A stretch of DNA of 54,635 nt from Ruminococcaceae bacterium UBA7127 (GCA_002493005.1 DKXL01000058.1:1-54635), one strand, 5' to 3'. Positions 1 to 7,931 are shown, counted from the stretch's first letter. The notes: generated by a model from the sequence alone, not told the origin. Numbers and translations are program-made.

Positions 1-516
1 GACGGAGAATTCCAGATAAATTCAGTAACAAACGGATTTATGAGAAACTTGCGTGCTTATGCCGCTATCGGAAAATTCCCTGTTTCACTGATGGATGATA
101 TTGTTGAATTTTCACCTATTGATGTCACAGCCGCCGCTGTTATGTGCCTTGCAGGTACAAACAGCAAATTTACCGTGTATCACGCCTGCAACGGTCACAA
201 GGTTGAGATGGGCGATGTTATTGCGGCGCTTAACAGTTGTGGAATCAAGATTGATGTTGTCAAGGACAGCGAGTTTAACTCAGCGTTAAAAGATGCACTG
301 AAAGACGACAAGAAAAATATGCTTGTTTCAGGCTTAATTTCTTATCTTTCATCAGACAACGAGAAGAGCGAAGCGTATATAGGATATAATAACTCGTTCA
401 CTAATAAAGCACTCTACAGGCTTGGCTTTAAATGGCCTATAACTAACGAAACATATCTTAAAAATGCCTTTGAGGCTCTTGATACTCTCGGCTATTTTGA
501 AGGAAGATTTGAGTGA
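1..516 (+). CDS. Thioester reductase domain, C-terminal fragment of an NRPS-like enzyme (5' end outside window)
   Basis: The open frame enters from the left edge and ends with TGA at 514-516, so only the last 171 residues are visible. They read like the C-terminal half of the short-chain-dehydrogenase-type thioester reductase (Thioester-redct, Lys2/CAR-like) domains that release peptides from carrier proteins as aldehydes or alcohols: an early DGEFQIN segment, the conserved VEFSPIDVTAAAV stretch, then a variable lid region. In the family this domain normally follows adenylation and carrier domains. Those would lie upstream and cannot be seen, so a free-standing reductase is possible. The next gene, a MATE exporter, starts 2 nt after the stop, which suggests the product is exported. 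Nucleotide-binding and catalytic Tyr/Lys residues lie outside the window. Confidence 0.72.
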   Translation, partial: DGEFQINSVTNGFMRNLRAYAAIGKFPVSLMDDIVEFSPIDVTAAAVMCLAGTNSKFTVYHACNGHKVEMGDVIAALNSCGIKIDVVKDSEFNSALKDALKDDKKNMLVSGLISYLSSDNEKSEAYIGYNNSFTNKALYRLGFKWPITNETYLKNAFEALDTLGYFEGRFE

Positions 517-517
517 T

Positions 518-2323
518 ATGAAAAGAAACGACTATTTAATTAAAAAGAAATTCTATAGTTATCTGCTGCCGGGAGTATTGATGGTTGTGGCTATGCAGCT
601 CGGCAATGTCGTTGACGGAATAATCGTCGGAAATATACTCGGCAGCAGTGCACTCGCAGCGATATCGTTGAGTATTCCCGTGCTTTATGTTTTGCAGCTT
701 CCTGCGTTTATTCTCGGCGTAGGAGGCAGCGCCATTGTGTCGAATTACCTGGGTAAAAGAGAAGTAGAAAAAGCCTCTAAGGTGTTCTTCTCCTGCTTAG
801 TATCAGGAATTTTGATTTCTCTGATTTTTTGTGCAACGGCGCCTTTTTTGTCACGCCCCTTAGCGCATCTTCTTGCAGGAACTCCCGAATTAGAGGAGCT
901 TTTATATCCTTACATTCTTGTTAATATTCTCGGAATTCCTTTTCTCACTCTTGCAATACAGTTTAGCTATTTCTTTAATGTCGACAACAATCCCGTCTTA
1001 GGTTCAATGATGTTTATTATTGCAAATATCGTGAATCTTACGCTTGACGTACTGCTTTTAAAATTCACTCCGATGGGTATGTACGGCACTGCCCTATCAA
1101 CAATTATCGGATACACCTGCGGACTGATTTTGATTGTTCCGTATGCTTTGTCAAAAAAACGTATGCTCAGCCTTAAATTTATATCTCCGGCGGAATGTTT
1201 AAGACACTTGCCGGATACGATAAAAGCAGGAACTCCATCGGGTATGTTTTATCTTATGATGGCGATAAAAAGCCTGATACTCAACACCTGTGTTGTGCGT
1301 TTGCTCGGTCAGGCAGATATGGAGATTTTCTCGGTATGTACGAACTCTGTTCTTATAGCAGAACTGTTTGTCGGCGGAGTTATAGGTCTTATACAAACTA
1401 TCTGCGGAATACTCTGCGGAGAGCGTGATTATTACGGAATAAGACGGCTTGTTAAACGAGTGATAACGCTGTGTGTAATATTAGCGTCATTTATCACACT
1501 TGTATTTCTGGTGTTCCCTCAGCTTATTGCAGGGCTATTCGGTTACAGCAACACAGAGCTTATGGATAAGGCTATTACCTGTATTCGTGTGTTCAGCCTG
1601 TGCTTCGTATTTTATGCGTTCAACAAGTTTTTACAAACATATTATCAAACCATTCTCAAACCGTCGCCTGCAACACTTGATACTGTACTACAAAATCTTT
1701 TGATGCTCATTCCCATAACCTTTGTGTTATTATATATGTGCGGCATCGTTGGTGTTTGTGCGGCTACGCCGATAAGTGAAATTTTGACCGTACTTATAGT
1801 TTGTACTTTTACCAAAATACAACAAAAGCGAGGCAAACTACCGCAAAAAGGACTGTTGCTCCTTCCTGACAAGAACGACGAAAGCTACTGTGATGTTACG
1901 ATAAAGGGAACAGAACAAGAGGCTGTAAATGCATCGGAGAAGTTGATAGAATACTGCACCGACAACGGCATTGACATTAAGAGCGCAAATTTAATAGGTT
2001 TAGCTGTTGAAGAAATAGCGGTTAATATTTCTCGCTTTGGCTATAATCACAAAAAAATAAAGCGAAATTATATAGATATCAATCTTTCTAAGTCTGAGGG
2101 CAAACTTATTCTTCGTATACGCGATGACGGTGTTCCCTTTGACCCTACGCAGTACAAGTCGGAAGAAAAGGAATTGTTTAAGCTCGGCGGAATCAACTTG
2201 ATAAAACAAACAGCGACAAAGCTCAGCTATATAAGAGTTCTGAATATGAACAACACGGTAATTGAGCTTGATATAAATAATACAGTGCCAAACGCTCAGG
2301 TTGAAGCACTGCAAAAAAATTAA
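518..2323 (+). CDS. MATE-family exporter fused to a C-terminal anti-sigma-type HATPase domain
   Basis: The 601-residue protein has about twelve hydrophobic segments over residues 1-450, typical of MATE drug/sodium antiporters (conserved NVVDGIIVGNILG near the start, internal half-repeat). Residues ~455-595 form a soluble GHKL ATPase of the RsbW/SpoIIAB type (HATPase_c_2): N-box LAVEEIAVNISRFGY, G1 box RDDGVPFDP and a G2-like LGGINLIKQ. ATG 518 is chosen over the upstream TTG at 464 because AAGGAAG lies 11 nt upstream and the reading starts 2 nt after the preceding stop. The downstream STAS gene is the natural partner of such a kinase domain. Transport substrate is unknown; the product of the upstream reductase enzyme is a reasonable inference. 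The fusion itself is seen directly. Confidence 0.88.
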   Translation: MKRNDYLIKKKFYSYLLPGVLMVVAMQLGNVVDGIIVGNILGSSALAAISLSIPVLYVLQLPAFILGVGGSAIVSNYLGKREVEKASKVFFSCLVSGILISLIFCATAPFLSRPLAHLLAGTPELEELLYPYILVNILGIPFLTLAIQFSYFFNVDNNPVLGSMMFIIANIVNLTLDVLLLKFTPMGMYGTALSTIIGYTCGLILIVPYALSKKRMLSLKFISPAECLRHLPDTIKAGTPSGMFYLMMAIKSLILNTCVVRLLGQADMEIFSVCTNSVLIAELFVGGVIGLIQTICGILCGERDYYGIRRLVKRVITLCVILASFITLVFLVFPQLIAGLFGYSNTELMDKAITCIRVFSLCFVFYAFNKFLQTYYQTILKPSPATLDTVLQNLLMLIPITFVLLYMCGIVGVCAATPISEILTVLIVCTFTKIQQKRGKLPQKGLLLLPDKNDESYCDVTIKGTEQEAVNASEKLIEYCTDNGIDIKSANLIGLAVEEIAVNISRFGYNHKKIKRNYIDINLSKSEGKLILRIRDDGVPFDPTQYKSEEKELFKLGGINLIKQTATKLSYIRVLNMNNTVIELDINNTVPNAQVEALQKN

Positions 2324-2336
2324 AGAGGTGTTTAAT

Positions 2337-2636
2337 TTGAACATAAAAACGACTAAGGAAAACAATGTTACTACAATTACTATTGACGGCAGGCTGGACA
2401 CTATGACTTCGCCTGAGCTTACAGAGGAAATTAATAAGCTTGCTCCCGAAAGCAACAAAATCATTCTTGATGTTTCACAGCTTGAGTATATTTCCTCGGC
2501 AGGCATCAGAGCACTTGTTACGGCACACAAGCTGATGTCTGAAAAGGACGGCTTTACCGTAAAAGCTCCGAATGAAAATGTTATGGAAATCATTAAACTC
2601 ACAGGTCTTACATCGGTGCTTGATATTGTAAAATAA
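2337..2636 (+). CDS. STAS-domain anti-sigma factor antagonist-like protein
   Basis: A 99-residue single STAS domain (SpoIIAA/RsbV-like). The start is TTG 2337, placed by the AGAGGTG ribosome site at 2325-2331; an upstream in-frame start at 2301 would lie inside the preceding gene. The conserved segment LDVSQLEYISSAGIRAL carries the serine that HATPase anti-sigma kinases phosphorylate in this family. The gene follows the MATE-HATPase fusion by 13 nt, so the two are probably one partner-switching pair. No sigma factor is seen nearby, so the output of the switch could be transporter activity rather than transcription; that is inference. Confidence 0.88.
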   Translation: MNIKTTKENNVTTITIDGRLDTMTSPELTEEINKLAPESNKIILDVSQLEYISSAGIRALVTAHKLMSEKDGFTVKAPNENVMEIIKLTGLTSVLDIVK

Positions 2637-2705
2637 TTTTCTATGGTTTGAAACTACCATAAAAATCATCGAAAACATCTTTTATGCACTACCCTGACAA
2701 ACACA

Positions 2706-2749
2706 AAAAATCCGAACATTTTGCTTATTGGCGAAACGTTCGGATTTTT
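2706..2749. terminator. Bidirectional rho-independent terminator
   Basis: Inverted repeat AAAATCCGAAC / GTTCGGATTTTT with extra internal pairing (TTTTGC with GCGAAA), an A-run on the left and a T-run on the right. It sits between the convergent STAS gene (+) and dockerin gene (-) and can serve both. Confidence 0.85.
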
Positions 2750-2816
2750 GGTTTTATGTAGTTTTAAAATATAATTTTACTCGGATTGCATCTGCAAAAT
2801 TTATTGCTATTTATCT

Positions 2817-3926
2817 TTATTGCAGCGATTCTATCTCAGTTAATCGATTGTCGCTCCATTTTGTGATACAAATTATCGGATTCCATATACTAACGTTCCT
2901 GTACTTTGGCTGATTCAAAACCATAGGATCAGGGTAATTAGAGTGAGTTGGCCAAATTTCTTTTGGCGGAATATTGTAATTTTGAATTGCCTTTAAATCA
3001 GTAGATTCATAGTCAGCAATATATTTTTGGAGTGCCGTCACAGATACAATATCAATCATCGGACCGTTATTGCAAGCATTAACGCAGGTTGTTGCTCTCA
3101 GCTTTTGTCCTTCAGTAAACTCTGTGATATCAGCCAGATATTTTTGAATTTCTGTGGCGTCTGCAACAGTTACCTGACCGTCACCATCCACATCTCCCAA
3201 TAGTGCATCTTCCAATGTCATTGTATTATACAACTCTAAAAGATTAAAAAATGCAGTTGTAATCTCCTTTTTCTGTGTATAGGTCAAAGAAACGTTTTCA
3301 ATATTTAGATAATCTTCCTTAATATCTGTAAGAGTATTATATAATGTATTTCTGTCTTCAACAAATTGTTTCCAGTCTGTGTCACTGTACCATTGATTGT
3401 TATTGTTATCCTTGAATGAAAGATAGCAGGTATAGGCAGCAAATTGAGGATTAATAATCGGATTTTCTAATAAGGTTTCTAATCGTGCAAAATTTGAATT
3501 AACAGAATTTAGCAACGACTTATCACCGTTATCATAAAGCAACTCATTTCCGTTTTCCACAATAAGCTCTGCGATATCCCCCATCTCCTTGGTGTAAGCA
3601 GTATCATAAGGAGGAGCAACGGGATTGCCTATGCTATTGCCGGAAACATACAACTCGGCTTCTTTGACCATGTTCTGAATCTGACTTTTTTGTTCATCGG
3701 ACAAGACAGCAGGATTCTTTTCACTTGGAACTGTTGTTTCAATATCCCAACCATAACCATCTGTCAATCGTTCCACATCATCCGGAATATATCCGCTGCC
3801 TGAGTCAGCTTCATAACTGTCATCAGTCAGCCTCGGAACATCATCCGGAATATATCCGCTGCCTGAATTATCCACTTCATCAGCATACACTAATGAAAGA
3901 GATGACAATGCAATCAGCGTTGCCAT
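2817..3926 (-). CDS. Secreted dockerin-domain protein; start region apparently frameshifted
   Basis: The uninterrupted frame begins at ATG 3926 (369 aa). Residues 1-16 are a truncated signal peptide ending in LSLVYADE. Residues 21-56 hold two copies of an acidic SGSGYIPDDV motif, 63-240 is a mostly helical region of no recognised family, and 244-308 is a type I dockerin. Its first repeat is canonical (DVDGDGQVTVADATEIQKYL); the second (NACNNGPMIDIVSVTALQKY) is degenerate in calcium ligands. A better-placed start, ATG 3964 behind GAGAGG, gives MKIINKIFSGII and then stops, overlapping ATG 3926 as TAATG. One added base would join both into a normal ~29-residue signal peptide. So this is a frameshift, a sequencing error or a reinitiation start. 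No enzymatic module is visible. Confidence 0.8.
   Translation of the reverse strand: MATLIALSSLSLVYADEVDNSGSGYIPDDVPRLTDDSYEADSGSGYIPDDVERLTDGYGWDIETTVPSEKNPAVLSDEQKSQIQNMVKEAELYVSGNSIGNPVAPPYDTAYTKEMGDIAELIVENGNELLYDNGDKSLLNSVNSNFARLETLLENPIINPQFAAYTCYLSFKDNNNNQWYSDTDWKQFVEDRNTLYNTLTDIKEDYLNIENVSLTYTQKKEITTAFFNLLELYNTMTLEDALLGDVDGDGQVTVADATEIQKYLADITEFTEGQKLRATTCVNACNNGPMIDIVSVTALQKYIADYESTDLKAIQNYNIPPKEIWPTHSNYPDPMVLNQPKYRNVSIWNPIICITKWSDNRLTEIESLQ
3775..3866 (-). repeat. In-frame direct repeat, 29 bp identical copies 63 bp apart
   Basis: Positions 3775-3803 and 3838-3866 are identical (core CATCCGGAATATATCCGC on the + strand). The offset is 21 codons, so the repeat duplicates the SGSGYIPDDV peptide in the N-terminal linker of the dockerin protein. 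Confidence 0.85.
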
Positions 3927-3964
3927 TATATTATACCGCTGAATATTTTGTTTATAATTTTCAT
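3926..3964 (-). other. Twelve-codon ORF overlapping the dockerin start (split signal peptide or leader)
   Basis: ATG at 3964-3962, preceded by GAGAGG at a 6-nt spacing, encodes MKIINKIFSGII followed by TAA. The stop overlaps the downstream ATG as TAATG. The peptide is the positively charged half of a signal peptide whose hydrophobic half is in the next frame. The ATG at 3926 has no good ribosome site of its own. Confidence 0.6.
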
Positions 3965-4030
3965 AAATAACCTCTCTTTCTCTTATTTGGATTTAAATTT
4001 AAATATTTGATATTGCAAATTATTATCTTA

Positions 4031-4160
4031 TAAAAAAGCGGCGTGTCGCCGCCCACAATTCGAGCAGACAGCTTGATAGTATCTACACTTCTCCGCCCGA
4101 CCGTTTTCGAGCATTTCCCTATAAAGTAAAAAGCACAGACATAATAACTATATCTGTGCT
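4031..4160 (-). ncRNA. Repeated structured element, copy 1 (unknown small RNA or repeat family)
   Basis: Read on the minus strand: a hairpin (arms 4160-4153/4139-4132) followed by TTTTTAC, then a conserved segment starting GCTCGAAAACGGTCGGGC, then the hairpin GCGGCG-ACA-CGCCGC with six T (4052-4032). The 67-nt core 4047-4113 matches 14145-14211 at 66 positions. Possible local stems in the minus-strand RNA are GCUCG/CGGGC, AGAUA/UGUCU and GCUC/GGGC. It lies between cdaR and the dockerin gene, so the first hairpin could simply be the cdaR terminator. I do not recognise it as a known RNA class. Orientation is inferred from the T-tract. Confidence 0.55.
4132..4160 (-). terminator. Terminator after cdaR
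   Basis: Arms AGCACAGA / TCTGTGCT followed on the minus strand by TTTTTAC, 9 nt past the cdaR stop. It is also the first hairpin of the repeated element described at 4031-4160. Confidence 0.75.
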
Positions 4161-4169
4161 CTCTGTTTA

Positions 4170-5429
4170 TTATACTTCTGAAATTGTAAGATTGACCTTA
4201 TGTGATCCTGTTACCCAGCAGGAATCAGCTCCGGATATATTAAATGATACCGACATCTGAACAGAGCCGGTTGTGCCCTGCATATCAGATATATCAATTA
4301 CACAGTCGATATCCTTTGCTTTAAGTTTTTTGAGCTGACTTTCAGGTCCGATAACATTTACTGTTATGCTGTTTTGTGTTACTTCGGCAGTGTATTTGTC
4401 AGACAAGCCCTTTACATGGAATGTGTCTACGGTAAAGGATTCACTTGACAGTTTGCTTAAATCAAGTGATACCTTAGCTGTTGTTGAATTACTGAGGTTT
4501 CGGCAGTCAGCAGGAATGTCAATTCCCAGTGAAGGGAACTCTGCCAACTTGTTGCTAAGAGTTAAGAAGTCGATTGACTGAAGATTAACCGATGTTGTTT
4601 TTTCAAGAATATCATTAGGACCTGCAAGCAAAATGGAATCAGGCTCGATTGAAAGCATATCTTCGGTGATTTTTAAGCCATCCGGCTTATTAAGAAATAC
4701 CGGCTTAACATCAACTGTTTTTTCTGGTAATACGGTAATGGAGGCATCAACAGTCTTGAATTCCATATTGAAAATGTCAGGCTTTATTATCTGATTATCT
4801 TCATCATACAAAATAAGCTCAGCTTCAGTTGAAGCGGAATTGTTCAACGTACTGTTAATTGTTGCAACAGCGGAAACTTTAGCTATTTTTGAAATTTCTG
4901 TCTGTGGACCGGAAATTACAATTTGTTTTGATGATAATGAGGTCGAAGCATAATAACCGTCAGCAACCTTGTATACTATATTATCCTGAATAGGAAATGC
5001 CGCTTCACGCAGGTAATCTACAAGCACATTGACAGTTGACGGAGAAACAGTTGAAATAATCTGAAAATTTGCTCCGGGGTTTGTCTTTGTTGCAGATACT
5101 GACAACTGATAATTGCCTGATGAGTCAATACCGTTTGTAGCTGCAGTGATGGTAACGTCTTTCTCACTGATTGAACCGAGAACTGCTCGGTTGCCTGTTA
5201 CAGAAACAGCTGCCGTTTGATCACCACCGGTAAATATCATAAGACCATTCTCGTTTGCTTCATCAGAAAGTTCAATTTGAATTGGAATATTGCTGATTGT
5301 GATAGTAGTATCATTAGATGAGCCGATACTCATATAAACCCAAATTGAAACTGAAATCAAAAGTGCAATAACTAACAAAAATTTATTGTTTTGCAAGAGA
5401 TTGTTAAGGGAGAATCTTTTGTTTTTCAT
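4170..5429 (-). CDS. cdaR: YbbR-domain protein, regulator of diadenylate cyclase
   Basis: A 419-residue protein with one N-terminal membrane anchor (residues ~17-35, KFLLVIALLISVSIWVYM) and an extracytoplasmic region of tandem YbbR repeats (recurring patterns such as SNIPIQIEL, DAEVTQNSITVNVIGPESQL-type strands). In Firmicutes CdaR binds and modulates the membrane cyclase CdaA, linking c-di-AMP level to envelope state. Start ATG 5429 overlaps the cdaA stop as ATGA, so the two are translationally coupled. Its terminator follows at 4132-4160. The usual third gene glmM is not present downstream, where a dockerin gene is found instead. Confidence 0.9.
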   Translation of the reverse strand: MKNKRFSLNNLLQNNKFLLVIALLISVSIWVYMSIGSSNDTTITISNIPIQIELSDEANENGLMIFTGGDQTAAVSVTGNRAVLGSISEKDVTITAATNGIDSSGNYQLSVSATKTNPGANFQIISTVSPSTVNVLVDYLREAAFPIQDNIVYKVADGYYASTSLSSKQIVISGPQTEISKIAKVSAVATINSTLNNSASTEAELILYDEDNQIIKPDIFNMEFKTVDASITVLPEKTVDVKPVFLNKPDGLKITEDMLSIEPDSILLAGPNDILEKTTSVNLQSIDFLTLSNKLAEFPSLGIDIPADCRNLSNSTTAKVSLDLSKLSSESFTVDTFHVKGLSDKYTAEVTQNSITVNVIGPESQLKKLKAKDIDCVIDISDMQGTTGSVQMSVSFNISGADSCWVTGSHKVNLTISEV

Positions 5430-6301
5430 TCTTTTGACCTCCCCTTTACTCTAAAATGTTTTTTGGGAGTATCTTCTTCGTCGGTATATCCTTGCTCTTC
5501 AAGCAAAAACATCTCAAGCTTGTCTATCAAATCGTCACGGGTAAAATCTCTGAGCAAAATTCCCTTAACGGCAAGAGAAATAACGCCTGTTTCTTCACTG
5601 ACAACAAGCACAACAGCATCACTCTGCTCACTGATTCCAAGAGCGGCCCTGTGACGTGTGCCGAGATTAATATCTACGTTTTTGTTGTCGGTTAACGGCA
5701 AGATACATCCAGCCGCAAACAGCTTACCGTTGCGGATAATACTTGCACCGTCGTGAAGTGGTGCCTTGTTGAAGAAAATATTGCCAAACAATGCAACTGA
5801 TGTTTCAGCATCGATAACTGTACCTGTTGAAGCAATATCCGATAGACGAATTTCCCTTTCAAACACAAGCAACGCGCCTGTTTTGGAACGAGAAAATAAA
5901 ACAGCGGTGTCGGCGGCGTCAACGATTGATTTTTGAACTGCTTTCTTCCATTCGTCATCGTTGCGATGCTTGGTAAATACCTTTATATACTTTTTGTAGG
6001 TATTATTTCTTCCCATTTGCTCAAGTGCCTTACGGATTTCAGGTTGAAATATGATTGCAATAACAACAACAGCCGCTTCAAAGAATGTTCTAAGTAACGA
6101 CGAAAGCATTACAAGACCAAAAAGTGAGGAAACGAGATAAATCAGCATAAGCAAAACAACACCCTTTAAAAGCTGGGCGGCTCTTGTTTCCTGCACGAGT
6201 TTAAATAATCCAAATATAATTAGAGCTATTGCCAAAATATCTATAATATCTCTTATTTGAATTGTCTTAAAAATTGAAAATATATTATTAAAAAACTCCA
6301 A
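5426..6301 (-). CDS. cdaA: Membrane diadenylate cyclase CdaA
   Basis: This enzyme condenses two ATP into cyclic di-AMP. It has three N-terminal membrane helices (within residues ~15-90 of the 291) and a DAC/DisA_N domain with both catalytic signatures, LHDGASIIRNG (DGA) and LGTRHRAALGI (RHR). TTG 6301 is chosen as start because an excellent AAAGGAGG lies 7 nt upstream; the ATGs at 6328 and 6322 lie before or on top of that site. The resulting N-terminus (MEFFNNIFSIFKTIQIRDI) matches the family length (~273-290 aa). The gene is followed by the overlapping cdaR. A candidate promoter is at 6337-6366. Confidence 0.94.
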   Translation of the reverse strand: MEFFNNIFSIFKTIQIRDIIDILAIALIIFGLFKLVQETRAAQLLKGVVLLMLIYLVSSLFGLVMLSSLLRTFFEAAVVVIAIIFQPEIRKALEQMGRNNTYKKYIKVFTKHRNDDEWKKAVQKSIVDAADTAVLFSRSKTGALLVFEREIRLSDIASTGTVIDAETSVALFGNIFFNKAPLHDGASIIRNGKLFAAGCILPLTDNKNVDINLGTRHRAALGISEQSDAVVLVVSEETGVISLAVKGILLRDFTRDDLIDKLEMFLLEEQGYTDEEDTPKKHFRVKGRSKE

Positions 6302-6336
6302 CTCGTTTCCTCCTTTCTTCATTTTCATTCATTAGT

Positions 6337-6366
6337 ATTTTAACATATTTTCACATTCAAATGCAA
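6337..6366 (-). promoter_or_regulatory. Candidate sigma-A promoter for cdaA-cdaR
   Basis: Minus strand TTGCAT (6366-6361), 18-nt spacer, TAAAAT (6342-6337), about 35 nt before the TTG start. The match is moderate. Confidence 0.45.
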
Positions 6367-6385
6367 CCGTTTTAGCTCGATTTTT

Positions 6386-7537
6386 TTATTTTATTGCTGC
6401 AGTTATACTTTTGACGGCATTTGCAAAATAATTTATGTCTTCAATAGCAGAAAATGTGGATATAACAGCTCTCACGGTTCCTGTTTCAAGTGTGCCGAAG
6501 CTTTTGTGAGCAAAAGGAGCGCAATGCAGTCCTGCTCTTACTGCAATATTAAATCGGCGATCTAATATTCCTGCAACTTCTTCACTGTCCAGTCCTTTTA
6601 TATTAAATGAAATAACAGGAACGCTATGCTGTAAATCAGGTCTTGAAGTAAACAAAATCACTTTGTCATTTTGCTTTAATTTATCGTATAAAATCTGAGC
6701 CAATCTAATTTCATAATTAGCAATATTAGATACTTGTTTATTTAGTATATACTTTATTCCGGCATTAAGTCCGGCAATTCCGGGAAGATTTGGTGTTCCG
6801 CTTTCGTATTTTTCGGGCAGAGAATCAGGTTGCCGCGGATTTGCCGACTCAGTGCCTGTACCTCCCTGAACAAAACTTTCAGGCAATATATCACTGTTTA
6901 CTATAAGCATACCGGTGCCCATAGGCCCGTACAGTCCCTTGTGACCGGCGGTACAAAGGTAATCTATATAGCTGTCCTTAAGCGATATCGGAACTACTCC
7001 GGCTGTCTGAGCGGCGTCAACACAAAACAGAATTCCGTATATTTTGCACAATGCACCAATTCGCTCTATAGGCAATTTAACTCCGAAAACATTTGATGCA
7101 TGGATGCAAATAATAATTTTAGTATTGTCCTTAATTGCATTTCTGAAATTATCTATAGTTAAATCATCGTTATATGGGACAACATCTGCAACCGTGTACT
7201 CAATGCCGCTTGCTTTGAGATGTTCAAGCGGACGAACTACTGCATTATGCTCAAGTGAGGAAATAATAGCGTGGTCGCCTGATTTTAGAATACCTTTAAT
7301 TACAATATTTAGAGCTTCTGTGCAATTAAGCGTAAAAATAATTTTTTCGGGAGTGTCTATATCAAACAATTTTGCTGCATTTTCTCTGCACTTGAAGATT
7401 ATTTCTGATGATTTCAGCGACATCTTATGTCCGCTTCTGCCGGGATTGGCACCAAAATTTGAAATTGCATTGCTTACAGCTACACGCACCGATTTAGGCT
7501 TTGGAAAAGTCGTTGCACCGTTATCAAAATAAATCAT
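6386..7537 (-). CDS. Cysteine desulfurase family protein (class V aminotransferase fold)
   Basis: A 383-residue PLP enzyme of the SufS/CsdA-like branch. It has the N-terminal IYFDNGATTFPKP signature, ASNVFGV, the cofactor-binding CVDAAQTAG, and the Schiff-base lysine in CTAGHKGLYGPMGTG; GLHCAPFAHKSFGT carries the candidate active-site cysteine. Such enzymes take sulfur (or selenium) from cysteine to alanine and a protein persulfide. ATG 7537 overlaps the stop of the upstream DUF3343 gene as ATGA, so the acceptor is likely that small protein. No SufBCD, IscU or selD is seen nearby, so general Fe-S assembly is less likely than a dedicated sulfur or selenium relay; that is inference. Confidence 0.88.
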   Translation of the reverse strand: MIYFDNGATTFPKPKSVRVAVSNAISNFGANPGRSGHKMSLKSSEIIFKCRENAAKLFDIDTPEKIIFTLNCTEALNIVIKGILKSGDHAIISSLEHNAVVRPLEHLKASGIEYTVADVVPYNDDLTIDNFRNAIKDNTKIIICIHASNVFGVKLPIERIGALCKIYGILFCVDAAQTAGVVPISLKDSYIDYLCTAGHKGLYGPMGTGMLIVNSDILPESFVQGGTGTESANPRQPDSLPEKYESGTPNLPGIAGLNAGIKYILNKQVSNIANYEIRLAQILYDKLKQNDKVILFTSRPDLQHSVPVISFNIKGLDSEEVAGILDRRFNIAVRAGLHCAPFAHKSFGTLETGTVRAVISTFSAIEDINYFANAVKSITAAIK

Positions 7538-7761
7538 AGTCGATCTACGGCTGCTGTGCCCAAAATGGTGATACCATTGCTCCTTAAAATCTCCAGTGCA
7601 TCATTAATATTTCTTCCTACATACAAGCTGTAGCCACATGACTTATTTCTTAAATGCATGGGGGTTCTGATTATATTAGAATTAATTTTGTTTTTAATTA
7701 AAATGTTTCTGCCTTTCATTGCAAAAGTAACTGAGGGAAACATTATAATATTACTTTCCAT
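7534..7761 (-). CDS. DUF3343 small protein, putative sulfur/selenium carrier
   Basis: A 75-residue protein with the DUF3343 pattern: an N-terminal strand ending FPSVTFAMKGRNIL, a middle proline-bearing segment (RTPMHL) and the cysteine in KSCGYSLYV. Family members are small TusA/YedF-context proteins suggested to carry S or Se. The start ATG 7761 follows AAAAGGTG. The stop overlaps the desulfurase start, which fits a donor-acceptor pair. Biochemical function is inferred from context only. Confidence 0.8.
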   Translation of the reverse strand: MESNIIMFPSVTFAMKGRNILIKNKINSNIIRTPMHLRNKSCGYSLYVGRNINDALEILRSNGITILGTAAVDRL

Positions 7762-7931
7762 TATTTACACCTTTTTTCATTTTATAATTAAGCTGACGTA
7801 TAATAGTTACCGCGCCGCTTAGCTTTATGATACAGTTATCACAGTATATAATATGAAAAATAAAGAAAGTTGGCACACAAAACAACAACCTGATGATAAC
7901 AGAGCAGATAGAATTTAATGAAACAAAAGAA

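Noticed and set aside
2000..2602. Minus-strand 200-codon ORF opposite the MATE-HATPase end and the STAS gene
   Set aside because: Antisense shadow of two well-supported domains; no start signal or family resemblance.
518..2636. Reading the HATPase-STAS pair as a classical sigma-B type operon
   Set aside because: No sigma factor gene follows, and the HATPase is fused to a transporter; kept only as a partner-switch analogy.
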